DNA of 64,000 nt from Devosia oryziradicis (GCF_016698645.1 NZ_CP068047.1:2577001-2641000), one strand, 5' to 3'; shown: positions 43,433 to 52,395, counted from the stretch's first letter. Made by a program: numbers and translations. The notes: a model not told the origin generated them from the letters alone.

Positions 43433-43474
43433 GCCTGTTGCGCCAACGCAACAGGCGACCTTTCGGAAGTCGCC
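43433..43474 (+). promoter_or_regulatory. Two mutually exclusive stems in the DUF882 leader
   Basis: Stem 1 is GCCTGTTGCG (43433-43442) with CGCAACAGGC (43447-43456), loop CCAA. Stem 2 is GGCGAC (43454-43459) with GTCGCC (43469-43474), ending against the ATG at 43475 and holding the GGAA ribosome-binding bases in its loop. They share 43454-43456, so only one can form fully. Possible translational control; inference only. Confidence 0.5.
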
Positions 43475-43951
43475 ATGCATACCATTGCCCGCTCCATTGC
43501 TGCCTTGCTGGTCACCGGCTTCATGCTGGCAGCATGTGCGCCGCTGGCCATGTTCGCCAGTTCTACCGGCCCCGGCTATGCGGGCAAGCGCAGCGACTGG
43601 GGCACGTTCGTGTCCAGCCGAGAGGTCAACGCGCTCTGCATCACGCCCAAGCTGCGGTTCCTGATTTGGGAATTCGAGGGTCACTTCGGCAAGAAAGTAA
43701 TCATGAACTCGGGCTATCGCGACGACCAGCACAATGCGGCCGCGGGCGGCGCCGACAATTCCTACCACACCAAGTGCATGGCGGCCGATTTCTACATACC
43801 CGGCGTCGATAAGAGCCAGCTCATCGCCTTCGCTCTCAACAGCGGCAGCGTGGGTGGGCTGGGGTGCTATCCAGGACGGCAGTTCATTCATGTCGACGTG
43901 CGCGACCGGCCGCGCGGCTACAACCGCCCGGTGACCTTCTCAGGCTGTTAA
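43475..43951 (+). CDS. DUF882 / M15A-type peptidase-like lipoprotein
   Basis: A 158-residue exported protein with lipobox LAAC at about residues 18-21. The domain is the DUF882/peptidase M15A fold of zinc D-Ala-D-Ala carboxypeptidase-like proteins: NSGYRDDQHNAAAGGADNSYH, with zinc-type residues His and Asp in SYHTKCMAADFY and His in FIHVDVR. It probably acts on peptidoglycan in the periplasm, anchored to a membrane by lipid. Three further cysteines could form disulphides. The leader carries two competing hairpins. Confidence 0.83.
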   Translation: MHTIARSIAALLVTGFMLAACAPLAMFASSTGPGYAGKRSDWGTFVSSREVNALCITPKLRFLIWEFEGHFGKKVIMNSGYRDDQHNAAAGGADNSYHTKCMAADFYIPGVDKSQLIAFALNSGSVGGLGCYPGRQFIHVDVRDRPRGYNRPVTFSGC

Positions 43952-44022
43952 AAAAATCCCGATTGCGCCAACAAGGGGTTGCGCATCACAAATCACCCAA
44001 CTATACGACCACCAGCGCTTAG

Positions 44023-44097
44023 GCGCCCTTCGTCTATCGGTTAGGACGGCACCCTTTCACGGTGCAGAGAGGGGTTCGACTCCCCTAGGGCGTACCA
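44023..44097 (+). tRNA. tRNA-Glu (TTC)
   Basis: Acceptor GCGCCCT (44023-44029) pairs with AGGGCGT (44087-44093) with one terminal G-U pair, followed by discriminator A and CCA. The anticodon stem GCACC/GGTGC holds loop CTTTCAC, anticodon TTC; the T loop is GGTTCGACTCC. First of a tandem pair of Glu isoacceptors. Confidence 0.95.
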
Positions 44098-44148
44098 TTC
44101 CCCCTTGCTGGCGGGGCCGCTAAAAGCTAGCTTCGAGTTCCTCGCTCC

Positions 44149-44223
44149 GCGCCCATCGTCTAGCGGTCAGGACACCGCCCTCTCACGGCGGGAACAGGGG
44201 TTCGATTCCCCTTGGGCGTACCA
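44149..44223 (+). tRNA. tRNA-Glu (CTC)
   Basis: Acceptor GCGCCCA (44149-44155) pairs with TGGGCGT (44213-44219), then discriminator A and CCA. The anticodon stem CCGCC/GGCGG holds loop CTCTCAC, anticodon CTC. It lies 51 bp after the TTC isoacceptor and is highly similar to it, so the pair likely arose by duplication with an anticodon change. Confidence 0.95.
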
Positions 44224-44307
44224 GCGACCTTCCTCCACAGCATCAGCGATTGTGCCGAGGCGACGCGAAGGCTTCGCCCCGCCCCTTGCGAATGGCGTCG
44301 GGTGCGG

Positions 44308-45543
44308 TCAGCCGGCCTTGCGATACTGGTAGATCCCGACATCGATCGAGCCTTCGATGAAGCCCGCCTCGCAGTAGCTGAGGTAATAGACCCACTTGCG
44401 CTTGAATTCTTCGTCATAGCCCAGCGGCGCGATCATCGGCCAGCGCTCGAGGAAGCGCTCGCGCCAGAGCTTGAGCGTACGTGCATAGCTGAGGCGGAAG
44501 GTTTCGACGTTTTCGAGCACGAGGTTGTAACGGTCGCCGAATTCCTTCATCACCGTCTTGGTCAGCAGCATGCCGCCCGGAAAGATGTAGCGCTGGATGA
44601 AATCCGGCCCGCTGCGATAGCCGTCGAAATCGGCCTCGTTGATCGTGATGGCCTGGATGGCGGCTGTGCCACCAGGCTTCAACCGGTCATGGATAGTCTG
44701 GAAATAGCTTGGCCAATTGTCCTCGCCTACGGCCTCGATCATTTCGATGGAGCCGATATGGTCGTACTGGCCTTCGGTATGGCGATAGTCCTCGAACACC
44801 AGGGTGGCGTATTTGTCGAGCCCCTGGCGCGCCAGCCGCTCCAGCCCATATTTGAGCTGCTCGGCAGAGAGCGTGATGCCGCGCAGATTGGCCTTGTAAT
44901 CACGCGCGACGGTTTCGGCAAAGCCGCCCCAGCCACAGCCAATTTCGAGCACGGAGGAGCCTTCCGTCACGCCGGCCATGTCGGCGACACGGCGGTATTT
45001 GGCCCGTTGCGCCTCCTCGAGACTTTGGTCGCCCGAGGTGAACACGGCCGAGGAATAGGTCATGGAGGGATCGAGCCACTGACCGTAGAAGTCGTTGCCC
45101 AGGTCGTAATGCTCGGCAATGTTCTTCTTGGAGCCTTCCAGGGTATTGCGGCGTGACAGGTGATAGTGCAGATCGCCTGCGGCCTTGCGGAAGAAGCCGG
45201 GATTGGCGTTTTCGAACATATCGCGGTTCTGAAGGAAAAACCGGAACAGGGCGGTCAGGTCATCCACCTCGACGTCCCCTGCCATGTAGGCGGCCGCGAA
45301 ACCAACAGTGCCTCGCTGCATCGCCTCGCTCAGGACGCGAAAATTGTTGAGGCGCAGCACCGCATGTTCGCCCGTTGCCGGGTTGCCGACCGTACGCGTA
45401 CGACCATTGGGGAAAATGACAGTCAGCGCGCCGTGGCGGGGCCTGCCGACCAGGGCCACCCCGATGCGTTCGATTGCCCAAGAGGCAAAGCTCGTCCACG
45501 GCGTAACGCCGGTATTGGTATTTTCTGCAACGGACTTGGTCAT
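44308..45543 (-). CDS. cfa: Cyclopropane-fatty-acyl-phospholipid synthase
   Basis: A 411-residue SAM-dependent enzyme that methylenates unsaturated phospholipid acyl chains. The N-terminal lipid-binding domain contains NFRVLSEAMQRGTVGFAAAYM. The catalytic part has AEHYDLGNDFYGQWLD at about 144-158 and SAM motif I VLEIGCGWGGFAE at 198-210, followed by the conserved GSIEMIEAVGEDNWPSYF. The C-terminal helix set is complete. The reverse end faces the tRNA-Glu genes. No terminator with a U-tract was found in the 84 bp between them. Confidence 0.92.
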   Translation of the reverse strand: MTKSVAENTNTGVTPWTSFASWAIERIGVALVGRPRHGALTVIFPNGRTRTVGNPATGEHAVLRLNNFRVLSEAMQRGTVGFAAAYMAGDVEVDDLTALFRFFLQNRDMFENANPGFFRKAAGDLHYHLSRRNTLEGSKKNIAEHYDLGNDFYGQWLDPSMTYSSAVFTSGDQSLEEAQRAKYRRVADMAGVTEGSSVLEIGCGWGGFAETVARDYKANLRGITLSAEQLKYGLERLARQGLDKYATLVFEDYRHTEGQYDHIGSIEMIEAVGEDNWPSYFQTIHDRLKPGGTAAIQAITINEADFDGYRSGPDFIQRYIFPGGMLLTKTVMKEFGDRYNLVLENVETFRLSYARTLKLWRERFLERWPMIAPLGYDEEFKRKWVYYLSYCEAGFIEGSIDVGIYQYRKAG

Positions 45544-45728
45544 CGGGCCGCTTGATCCAAATTAAAAACCTGGTGGCGGCATTCAAAGGCCGCCTCAATC
45601 TGAGCGTCACGGGGCAATATCGAAAGCCGCTAACCGCGCTTTCTCACCTGCCCCGCGATCCACTCTAGCGGTCAGAAATGGATATGCAAGCAGCAGTTTC
45701 AATAGGCTAGCGCGGCCGGCGCCGCGGC

Positions 45729-47519
45729 CTAGGCCTTGGGTCTGGCAAGGTCAGTCAGTCGAAACTGCACTTGCTCGCGGCCCTGATAATGGTCGATCGA
45801 GAGCGATCCTGCAAAGTGGAAAGCCGACTCGCCTTCCCGCAGCAGTGCGTCGCCGATGGCAGTGTTGGCGGCGCGGAAGGCAATGGCCTTGAGGCGCGCG
45901 CCGTCCTCGGAGGTGAGAGCGAAGCTGACATGCCCGCCCTTCCCCACCACCTGCGCAAACTTGGCCCGGTGGGCGGGAAACGCGAAAGCCGGACCGGGAT
46001 TACCCGCACCGAACGGCCCTGCCCGCTCGAGGTCGCGGACCAGATCGAGGCTCGCGCCCCGCGCCGTCAGCGCGGCATCCACCGGCAGCGCGGTGGCAGC
46101 CCGGGCAAGGCCGACATCGACGGAAAGGGCCTCGGCGAGGAAGGAGCGGAAAGGGCCTAACTGCCCCGGCTTGATGGTGACGCCTGCGGCCATGGCGTGG
46201 CCGCCACCCTTGGCGATGAGCCCGCGCTCCACCGCCTCGATCACCGCCCTGCCGAGGTCCACTCCGGGCATGGACCGGCCCGAACCGGTGCCGGCACCGT
46301 CGGGTCCAAGTGCGATGGCAAAGGTTGGGCGTTCGAACCGTTCGCGCAGGCGGGCAGCAATGAGGCCGGCCACCCCCGGATGCCAGTTTGCCGATGCCAG
46401 GACCAGTACAGGCGGCCCTTCACCGTTGCCGATCTCGAGTTCGGCCACGGCGGCTGCTTCCTCGACGGCTTCGACCTCGATGCGCTGCCGCTCGGAATTG
46501 AGTTCATCGAGCCTCGCCGCGATGGCGAGGGCGTGATGTTCATCGTCGATGGTCAACAGTTCAGTGCCCATCGCGGCATTGCCGATGCGGCCCCCGGCAT
46601 TGATGCGCGGACCGATAAGGAAGCCCAGGTGATAGGGATTGATCGGGCCGCTCAGCCGTGACGCCAGGGCCAGCGCGGCGATGCCCTTGTTGTCCCCCCT
46701 GCGGGCAACTTCGAGCCCGCGCACGACAAAGGCGCGGTTGAGGCCGGTGAGCGGCACCACGTCGCAAACGGTGGCCAGCGCCACCAGGTCGAGCAGCCGC
46801 AACAGATCAGGAAGACCGGTATCGCCGCGGTTACGCAAGGTGCGGTTGACCGCCACCAGCACCATGAAGGTTACTCCGGCGGCGCAGAGATAACCCAAGC
46901 CGGAAATGTCGTCGGGCCGGTTGGGGTTGACCAAAGCGGTGGCCTTGGGAAGTTCGTGGTCGCTCAGGTGGTGGTCAATCACCAGTACGTCGGCACCCCG
47001 GCCCCGGGCATGGGCGATAGGATCGTCGCTCGTGGTGCCGCAATCGAGCGTGATGATCAGGGTCGCGCCGGAATCGATCAGCTTGTCCATTGCGGCGATG
47101 TTGGGACCGTAGCCCTCGAATATCCGGTCGGGAATATGCACCTGCGGCTCGATGCCGAAATGGCGCAGGTAGCGGGCCATCAGGGCGCAGGAGCAGGCAC
47201 CATCGACGTCATAATCGCCGAATAGCGCGATCGCCTCGTTGTCCGTTATTGCCTTGGCCAGGCGGTCCGCCAGGGCATCCATCGCGGTGAGCGTGGATGG
47301 GTCGGGCATCAGCCCGCGTATGGTGGGCTCCAGGTAGCGCTCGGCTTCATCGAGTCCGACACCGCGGGCAGCGATGACGCGGGCGAGAATCTCGGAGATG
47401 CCAGTTCGCTGCGAAATGGCCGTCGCCATGCGCGTCGTCGTAGCATCCAGCCGGTCGATCCAGGTTCGGCCCGTGACGGACCTGGCAACATCGAGAAAGG
47501 GGCGCGGCGCATCGAGCAT
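45729..47519 (-). CDS. recJ: Single-stranded-DNA-specific exonuclease RecJ
   Basis: A 596-residue 5'-3' exonuclease used in recombination and mismatch repair. DHH-family metal motifs are complete: DYDVDG at 102-107, DCG at 159-161, DHH at 182-184 and the DHHA1 element GGGHAMAAG. The C-terminal OB-type DNA-binding domain is present up to FRLTDLARPKA. The ATG at 47519 gives the usual length; the frame extends upstream into glpX but has no family similarity there. It lies 91 bp after glpX on the same strand, an order conserved in related genomes. Confidence 0.93.
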   Translation of the reverse strand: MLDAPRPFLDVARSVTGRTWIDRLDATTTRMATAISQRTGISEILARVIAARGVGLDEAERYLEPTIRGLMPDPSTLTAMDALADRLAKAITDNEAIALFGDYDVDGACSCALMARYLRHFGIEPQVHIPDRIFEGYGPNIAAMDKLIDSGATLIITLDCGTTSDDPIAHARGRGADVLVIDHHLSDHELPKATALVNPNRPDDISGLGYLCAAGVTFMVLVAVNRTLRNRGDTGLPDLLRLLDLVALATVCDVVPLTGLNRAFVVRGLEVARRGDNKGIAALALASRLSGPINPYHLGFLIGPRINAGGRIGNAAMGTELLTIDDEHHALAIAARLDELNSERQRIEVEAVEEAAAVAELEIGNGEGPPVLVLASANWHPGVAGLIAARLRERFERPTFAIALGPDGAGTGSGRSMPGVDLGRAVIEAVERGLIAKGGGHAMAAGVTIKPGQLGPFRSFLAEALSVDVGLARAATALPVDAALTARGASLDLVRDLERAGPFGAGNPGPAFAFPAHRAKFAQVVGKGGHVSFALTSEDGARLKAIAFRAANTAIGDALLREGESAFHFAGSLSIDHYQGREQVQFRLTDLARPKA

Positions 47520-47610
47520 GGGGCAGAGGTAGGCGATTTGGGTGATGCTGGAAAGGGCGCAGGCGCCCACTACCCTTGGGGAAGAGGTCGGCGCTCGCCT
47601 CCAGGAGGCT

Positions 47611-48597
47611 TCAGCGCGCGTGCCTGGCCTTGATCCAGCGCACGGTCTGGCTCCAGGAGCGCATGACGATGGTGTTGGTCTGGACCGAATTGCGGCGCAG
47701 GCGGACCCCTTCGAGCAACGTGCCGTCGGTGACACCGGTTGCGGCCACCAGCACGTCGCCCGAGGCCAATTCGCCGGCATCATAGATGCGGTTAGGGTCT
47801 TGGATGCCCATGGTGAAGGCCCGCTCGCGCTTGGCCTGTGTATCGAGGATCAGCTTGCCCTGCATATGGCCGCCGATGCAGCGCAAGGCGGCAGCGGCAA
47901 GGACGCCTTCGGGCGCACCGCCTGAGCCGAGATAGATGTCGATGCCGGTATCCTCGGTATTGACTGCATGGATGACCCCCGCAATGTCGCCGTCGCTAAT
48001 CAGCTTGACGGCAACGCCCGCGGTGCGCAGGTCCTCGATCAGGTCGGCGTGACGGGGCCGGTCGAGCACGATCGCGGTGATTTCACTCAGCGGAACGCCC
48101 TTGGCCTTGGCCAGTGCCGTGACATTCTGCGTTGCCGTCCAATCGATATGGACGGTCCCAGGTGCATATTCGGCGCCAATGGCGATCTTGTGCATGTAGA
48201 CGTTGCGCGCCACATTGAGCAGGCCACCGCGCTCGGCCATGGCGAGAACCACGATGGAATCGGGCTGGTTCTTGGCGCAGAGCGTCACACCCTCGAGCGG
48301 GTCGACCGCGATATCCACCTCGGGGCCCTGCCCGGCGCCGACCGATTGCCCGATGAAGAGCTCGTCGCACTCATTGGCTTCGCCCTCGCCAATGACGATG
48401 CGTCCCGAGATCGACACCCGGTCAAGTTCGGCCTTCATGGCCTGCACGGCAGCCTCGTCGGCGGCCTGCTCATTGCCCTTGCCGCGCCACTCTGCGGCGG
48501 CCACCGCGGCGCGCTCGGTGACGCGTACCAATTCAAGGGTCAGGCTGCGGTGGAGATTGGCGGGGCTCTTGGTGCCCTCTGCCTTGCTCAGTTTCAT
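47611..48597 (-). CDS. glpX: Class II fructose-1,6-bisphosphatase
   Basis: A 328-residue metal-dependent phosphatase of gluconeogenesis, converting fructose-1,6-bisphosphate to fructose-6-phosphate. Metal and substrate motifs are IVIGEGEANE (about 67-76), AVDPLEGVTLCA (97-108), and GSGGAPEGVLAAAALRCIGG. Length is normal. It starts 37 bp after hom and is followed by recJ, forming the hom-glpX-recJ string seen in rhizobia and relatives. No cofactor-switching features can be read from sequence. Confidence 0.93.
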   Translation of the reverse strand: MKLSKAEGTKSPANLHRSLTLELVRVTERAAVAAAEWRGKGNEQAADEAAVQAMKAELDRVSISGRIVIGEGEANECDELFIGQSVGAGQGPEVDIAVDPLEGVTLCAKNQPDSIVVLAMAERGGLLNVARNVYMHKIAIGAEYAPGTVHIDWTATQNVTALAKAKGVPLSEITAIVLDRPRHADLIEDLRTAGVAVKLISDGDIAGVIHAVNTEDTGIDIYLGSGGAPEGVLAAAALRCIGGHMQGKLILDTQAKRERAFTMGIQDPNRIYDAGELASGDVLVAATGVTDGTLLEGVRLRRNSVQTNTIVMRSWSQTVRWIKARHAR

Positions 48598-48634
48598 CTT
48601 TCCTCCCGGGGCCTGATGAGCCCGGTCGGGGTTC

Positions 48635-50143
48635 TCAGAGCGTTTCTATCCGGATCAACTGCGGCTCACCGACGATAAACCCGTCGGCGGCGATCTGCGC
48701 AAGCGATTCACGCACCGCCGATTCCAAAGTCTGTTGAGTGATCATGACCACTGTGCGCGTGGGCGAGCCGTCCAACGCGACAGCCTTAGCGTTCAAATCC
48801 GACCGCTGAATGACGGAGTCGATGGAAATGGAATGCTCCGCCATGCGGCTGGCAATTGCCGCCAGCGCACCCGGGACGTCCTTGGCGTTGAACCGGATAT
48901 AGTAGCCGCCGTCGTGGGCCCGCATCGGCGCCTGTTTGAAGGGCAGCAGTTCCTCGCTTGGGACGCCAAGGGGCGGCACGCGGGTGCCGCGGGCGATGTC
49001 GAGAATATCGGACAGAACCGACGATGCCGTCGGCGGGCCTCCCGCGCCGGGCCCTGCAAGCAGGAGCTCGTGGACATGGTCGGTTTCGAGCGCCACCGCG
49101 TTCATCACGCCATCGACGCCGGCAATGGCTGAGCCCTTTGGAACGAAGGTAGGGTGCACGCGCTGCTCGATGCCCTCATCGGTGCGCTGCGCGATCCCGA
49201 GCAGCTTGATCTTGTAGCCGAGTTCGGCGGCGACCTTGATATCGTGCTGGGTGATGCGCGAGATGCCCTCGACATGGATCTGGTTCGGCGCAATTTCGTA
49301 GCCGAAGCACAACGTAGCGAGAATCGAGAGCTTATGAGCCGTGTCAAAGCCTTCGACGTCGAAGGTGGGATCGGCCTCGGCATAACCCAGGGCCTGCGCA
49401 TCCTTGAGGCAGTCGGCAAAGCTGATGTCCTCATTGCCCATGCGGGTGAGGATATAGTTGCAGGTGCCGTTCATGATGCCGAACACCTTGGCGATACGGG
49501 CCGAACCCAGGCCTTCGCGCAGGGTCTTGATGACCGGAATGCCGCCGGCGACGGCCGCTTCAAAGCCCAGTTGGGCACCCGATTCCTCGGCCATGCGCGC
49601 CAGCGTAACGCCATGCTTGGCAAGCAGGGCCTTGTTGGCCGTAACCACCGGGCGGCCGATTTCAAGCGCTGCCTTGACCGCAGCGAAAGCAGGGCCGTCC
49701 TCGCCACCGATCAGTTCGACGAAGAGATCAATGCCGTCGGATTTTGCCAGCGCCACCGGATCGTCGAACCAATCGAGCCCGGAAATGTCGATGCCGCGGT
49801 CGCGGGAACGCGAACGCGCGGCGACTGCCGTGACGACAAGCTGACGTCCCAGCTTCCTTGTAAGTTCGGCGCCATCCTTCTGCAGGATACGCACGAGCGT
49901 GGCCCCGACATTGCCCAAACCCGCCACCCCGACGCGCAGAGGTGCCTGGGCCTCGCCATCGCCGAAATCCTGCATCGCCTTGAGAATGCGAGCGCGCGTA
50001 TCCGAACGCGGTTCGCGGCCTTCGCGCAGGTCGAAAACGAACAGTGGATCCCCCGCTACGGTGCGGCCGAAGCGGGTCGGCGTCCATCCGCGGGCGGAAA
50101 TGAAGGATTCGACGGATTGGCGAAAGGAGGCGATGTCACTCAT
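48635..50143 (-). CDS. hom: Homoserine dehydrogenase with N-terminal helical extension
   Basis: A 502-residue enzyme that reduces aspartate semialdehyde to homoserine for Thr and Met synthesis. The Rossmann motif RVGVAGLGNVGATLVRIL starts at residue 69, the catalytic region includes NGTCNYILTRM and GYAEADPTFDVEGFDTAHKL, and a C-terminal ACT domain begins near FNAKDVPGALAAIASRM. The first about 66 residues (FRQSVESFISARGWTPTRF, GDPLFVFDLREGREPRSDT) are not part of the usual enzyme; they look like a small HTH-like helical module that in related bacteria exists as a separate protein. The ATG at 49975 would give a conventional enzyme, but the long frame is uninterrupted. It precedes glpX. Confidence 0.92.
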   Translation of the reverse strand: MSDIASFRQSVESFISARGWTPTRFGRTVAGDPLFVFDLREGREPRSDTRARILKAMQDFGDGEAQAPLRVGVAGLGNVGATLVRILQKDGAELTRKLGRQLVVTAVAARSRSRDRGIDISGLDWFDDPVALAKSDGIDLFVELIGGEDGPAFAAVKAALEIGRPVVTANKALLAKHGVTLARMAEESGAQLGFEAAVAGGIPVIKTLREGLGSARIAKVFGIMNGTCNYILTRMGNEDISFADCLKDAQALGYAEADPTFDVEGFDTAHKLSILATLCFGYEIAPNQIHVEGISRITQHDIKVAAELGYKIKLLGIAQRTDEGIEQRVHPTFVPKGSAIAGVDGVMNAVALETDHVHELLLAGPGAGGPPTASSVLSDILDIARGTRVPPLGVPSEELLPFKQAPMRAHDGGYYIRFNAKDVPGALAAIASRMAEHSISIDSVIQRSDLNAKAVALDGSPTRTVVMITQQTLESAVRESLAQIAADGFIVGEPQLIRIETL

Positions 50144-50193
50144 GGGGGCGACATCTGCATAGGAATATGCCTAGCCGTCAATAGGAGTTTGTT

Positions 50194-51030
50194 TCAGCCC
50201 GCATAGCCGAGACAAATCGCCCCTGCAGCGACGACCAGGCCTGCCGCGATGCGGAGCCAGGTCAGCTTCTCGCCAAGAAACAGCCAGCCGATCACGATGG
50301 CAAAGACTACGCTCGTCTCGCGCAGCGCGGTGATGGGTCCCGCTGGGCCCATCGAGAACGCAATGACCACCAGCGCATAGGAAACGAGCGCAACGATGCC
50401 CCCGCCAAGAGCCTTGCGGGTCTCGACCGAGCGCAGGTCAACCACCAGCTTGCGGCGAACCAGCAGGAAGGCCAGTGGCAGCAGCGTGCCGTAGCCGATG
50501 AAAACCCAGGCTGCATAAGCGCCAGCGTGTTGCGCCGCATGAACGCCGATGGAGTCCACGGTACCGTAGCTCGCAACGATAACGCCTGTGGTGAAGGCAA
50601 ACGCGAGCGAGGTCCAGGATGCCCTGCCCCGTCCCAGTGCCAGGCTCATGATGCCGGCCGCCACCATGGTCACGCCGATCGCCTGGACCAGCGTGGGTTG
50701 CAGACCGGTCAGCAGGAACGTGCCAAGGGTCACCAATAGCGGCGCCGTACCCCGGACGATGGGATAGACTTGGCCAAGTTGCCCGTGCCGATAGGCGGCG
50801 ACGAGGAAGAAGGTGTAGCCGACCTGGAGGATCGAAGAGAGCGCGATGTAGGGCCAGGCGCCGACCGCCGGGAGGGGAAAGGCGAAGGCGAAAGGTATGG
50901 CGATGATGGTGCCGGAAAAGCTCATGACCGTCACGGTCCAGAGCCGGTCGGCGCCACTCCGGAGAAAGGCGTTCCAGGTGGCATGCATGATGGCGGCAAA
51001 CAGCGCCAGGCCAACGACGAGAGGGCTCAT
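50194..51030 (-). CDS. EamA/DMT superfamily transporter
   Basis: A 278-residue membrane protein with ten hydrophobic helices in two EamA repeats. The first repeat opens LVVGLALFAAIMHATWNAFLR, and the second has the LGEKLTWLRIAAGLVVAAGAI ending. Glycine/alanine-rich inner helices such as VYPIVRGTAPLLVTLG are typical of drug/metabolite exporters. The substrate is unknown; its position between an aminotransferase and homoserine dehydrogenase suggests amino-acid or metabolite efflux. The ATG at 51030 is chosen because the upstream 27 residues are polar and lack family similarity. Confidence 0.83.
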   Translation of the reverse strand: MSPLVVGLALFAAIMHATWNAFLRSGADRLWTVTVMSFSGTIIAIPFAFAFPLPAVGAWPYIALSSILQVGYTFFLVAAYRHGQLGQVYPIVRGTAPLLVTLGTFLLTGLQPTLVQAIGVTMVAAGIMSLALGRGRASWTSLAFAFTTGVIVASYGTVDSIGVHAAQHAGAYAAWVFIGYGTLLPLAFLLVRRKLVVDLRSVETRKALGGGIVALVSYALVVIAFSMGPAGPITALRETSVVFAIVIGWLFLGEKLTWLRIAAGLVVAAGAICLGYAG

Positions 51031-51145
51031 CCCTGTTCGAGGGGCCGACTGGTTGCAGGTTTGCGAAGAAGCGCCATGCCCGCATTGAACACGGCGCCCG
51101 TGGGCCGTCAACGCCCGGTAGATCCGACGCGGGTACAGGCGAGTC

Positions 51146-51174
51146 TTCCCTCCCCCTTGGCAAGGGGGAGGGAA
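51146..51174. repeat. Perfect 14-bp inverted repeat, GC-rich intergenic palindrome
   Basis: TTCCCTCCCCCTTG (51146-51159) and CAAGGGGGAGGGAA (51161-51174) flank one base, 7 bases after the stop of the aminotransferase gene (minus strand). There is no U-tract. The sequence type (CCCTCCCCCTT...AAGGGGGAGGG) recurs as dispersed intergenic palindromes in many alphaproteobacteria; it may double as a transcript 3' end. Confidence 0.65.
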
Positions 51175-51180
51175 ACGAAA

Positions 51181-52395
51181 TTAGCCGACCAGCGGGACCA
51201 CGTTGCCGGCACCGGTCTTGGAGCCGAGCAGCTTCTTGATGTTGCGAGCGGCCTGGCGGATGCGCTGTTCGTTTTCGACGAAAGCCAGGCGGATATACTG
51301 ATCGCCATACTCGCCGAAGCCCACGCCGGGTGCGACGCCGACGCCGGTCTCCTGGATGAGGAGCTTGGCAAATTCGAGCGACCCGAGATGGGCGAACTGG
51401 GCCGGAATGGGCGCCCAGGCAAACATGGTGGCCTTGGGCACCGGAATATCCCAACCCGAGCGGCCGAAGCTCTCGACCAGCACGTCGCGGCGGTGCTTGT
51501 ACACTTTGCGAACTTCCTCGATGACGTCGTCCGAGCCATTGAGCGCGGCGGTGGCAGCCACCTGGATCGGGGTAAAGGCGCCGTAGTCGAGATAGGACTT
51601 CACGCGGGCCAGCGCCGCAATGAGGCGCTCATTGCCGACGGCAAAGCCGACGCGCCAGCCGGGCATGGAATAGGTCTTGGACATCGAGGTGAATTCCACC
51701 GTGATGTCGATGGCGCCAGGGATCTGCAGCACCGATGGCGGCGGATCATTCTCGTCGAAATAGATCTCCGAATAGGCGAGGTCGGAGAGGATGAAGATCC
51801 CGTGTTCCTTACAATACTTGACCACCTCGGCATAAAAATCGAGCGTGGCCGTATAGGCCGTGGGATTGGCAGGATAATTGAGGACCAGCGCGATCGGCTT
51901 GGGAATGGAGTGGCGCACCGCCCGATCGAGCGAGCGCATGAAATCTTCATTCGGATCGGCCGGCATGGAGCGGACCACGCCACCGCTCATGATGAAACCG
52001 AAGGAGTGGATGGGATAGGTCGGGTTGGGCACCAGGACCACGTCGCCGGGCGCGGTGATGGCCGAGGCCATGTTGGCGAATCCTTCCTTGGAGCCCAGCG
52101 TCGCGACAATTTGCGTATCGGGGTTTAGCTTTACGCCAAAGCGGCGGCCATAATAGCTCGCCTGGGCCTTGCGCAGTCCGGGAATACCGCGCGACGTCGA
52201 GTAGCGATGGGTACGGCCGTCCTTGACCGTTTCCTGCAGCTTGGCAACGATGTGATCGGGGGTCGGCATGTCCGGATTGCCCATACCCAGATCGATCACG
52301 TCGACGCCTTCGGCACGCGCCTTGGCCTTGATCGGGTCGATATGGGCAAAGACGTAAGGGGGAAGACGACGGATCTTGTGGAAGTCTGCGCTCAT
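51181..52395 (-). CDS. Class I/II aminotransferase (AlaC / LL-DAP aminotransferase-like)
   Basis: A 404-residue PLP-dependent aminotransferase. The start FHKIRRLPPYVFAHIDPIKAKAR and the PLP lysine K240 in SMSKTYSMPGWRVGF place it with the AlaC/YfdZ alanine-glutamate transaminases, often annotated LL-diaminopimelate aminotransferase-like. VLNYPANPTAYTA supplies the cofactor-ring asparagine and RLAFVENEQRIRQAARNI the carboxylate-binding arginine. It is upstream of hom, with the EamA transporter between them. Probable substrates are alanine or aspartate with 2-oxoglutarate. Confidence 0.88.
   Translation of the reverse strand: MSADFHKIRRLPPYVFAHIDPIKAKARAEGVDVIDLGMGNPDMPTPDHIVAKLQETVKDGRTHRYSTSRGIPGLRKAQASYYGRRFGVKLNPDTQIVATLGSKEGFANMASAITAPGDVVLVPNPTYPIHSFGFIMSGGVVRSMPADPNEDFMRSLDRAVRHSIPKPIALVLNYPANPTAYTATLDFYAEVVKYCKEHGIFILSDLAYSEIYFDENDPPPSVLQIPGAIDITVEFTSMSKTYSMPGWRVGFAVGNERLIAALARVKSYLDYGAFTPIQVAATAALNGSDDVIEEVRKVYKHRRDVLVESFGRSGWDIPVPKATMFAWAPIPAQFAHLGSLEFAKLLIQETGVGVAPGVGFGEYGDQYIRLAFVENEQRIRQAARNIKKLLGSKTGAGNVVPLVG

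Noticed and set aside
45700..45735. GC-rich palindrome-like run at the recJ stop as a terminator
   Set aside because: Pairing is imperfect and there is no U-tract; such runs are common by chance at this GC content.
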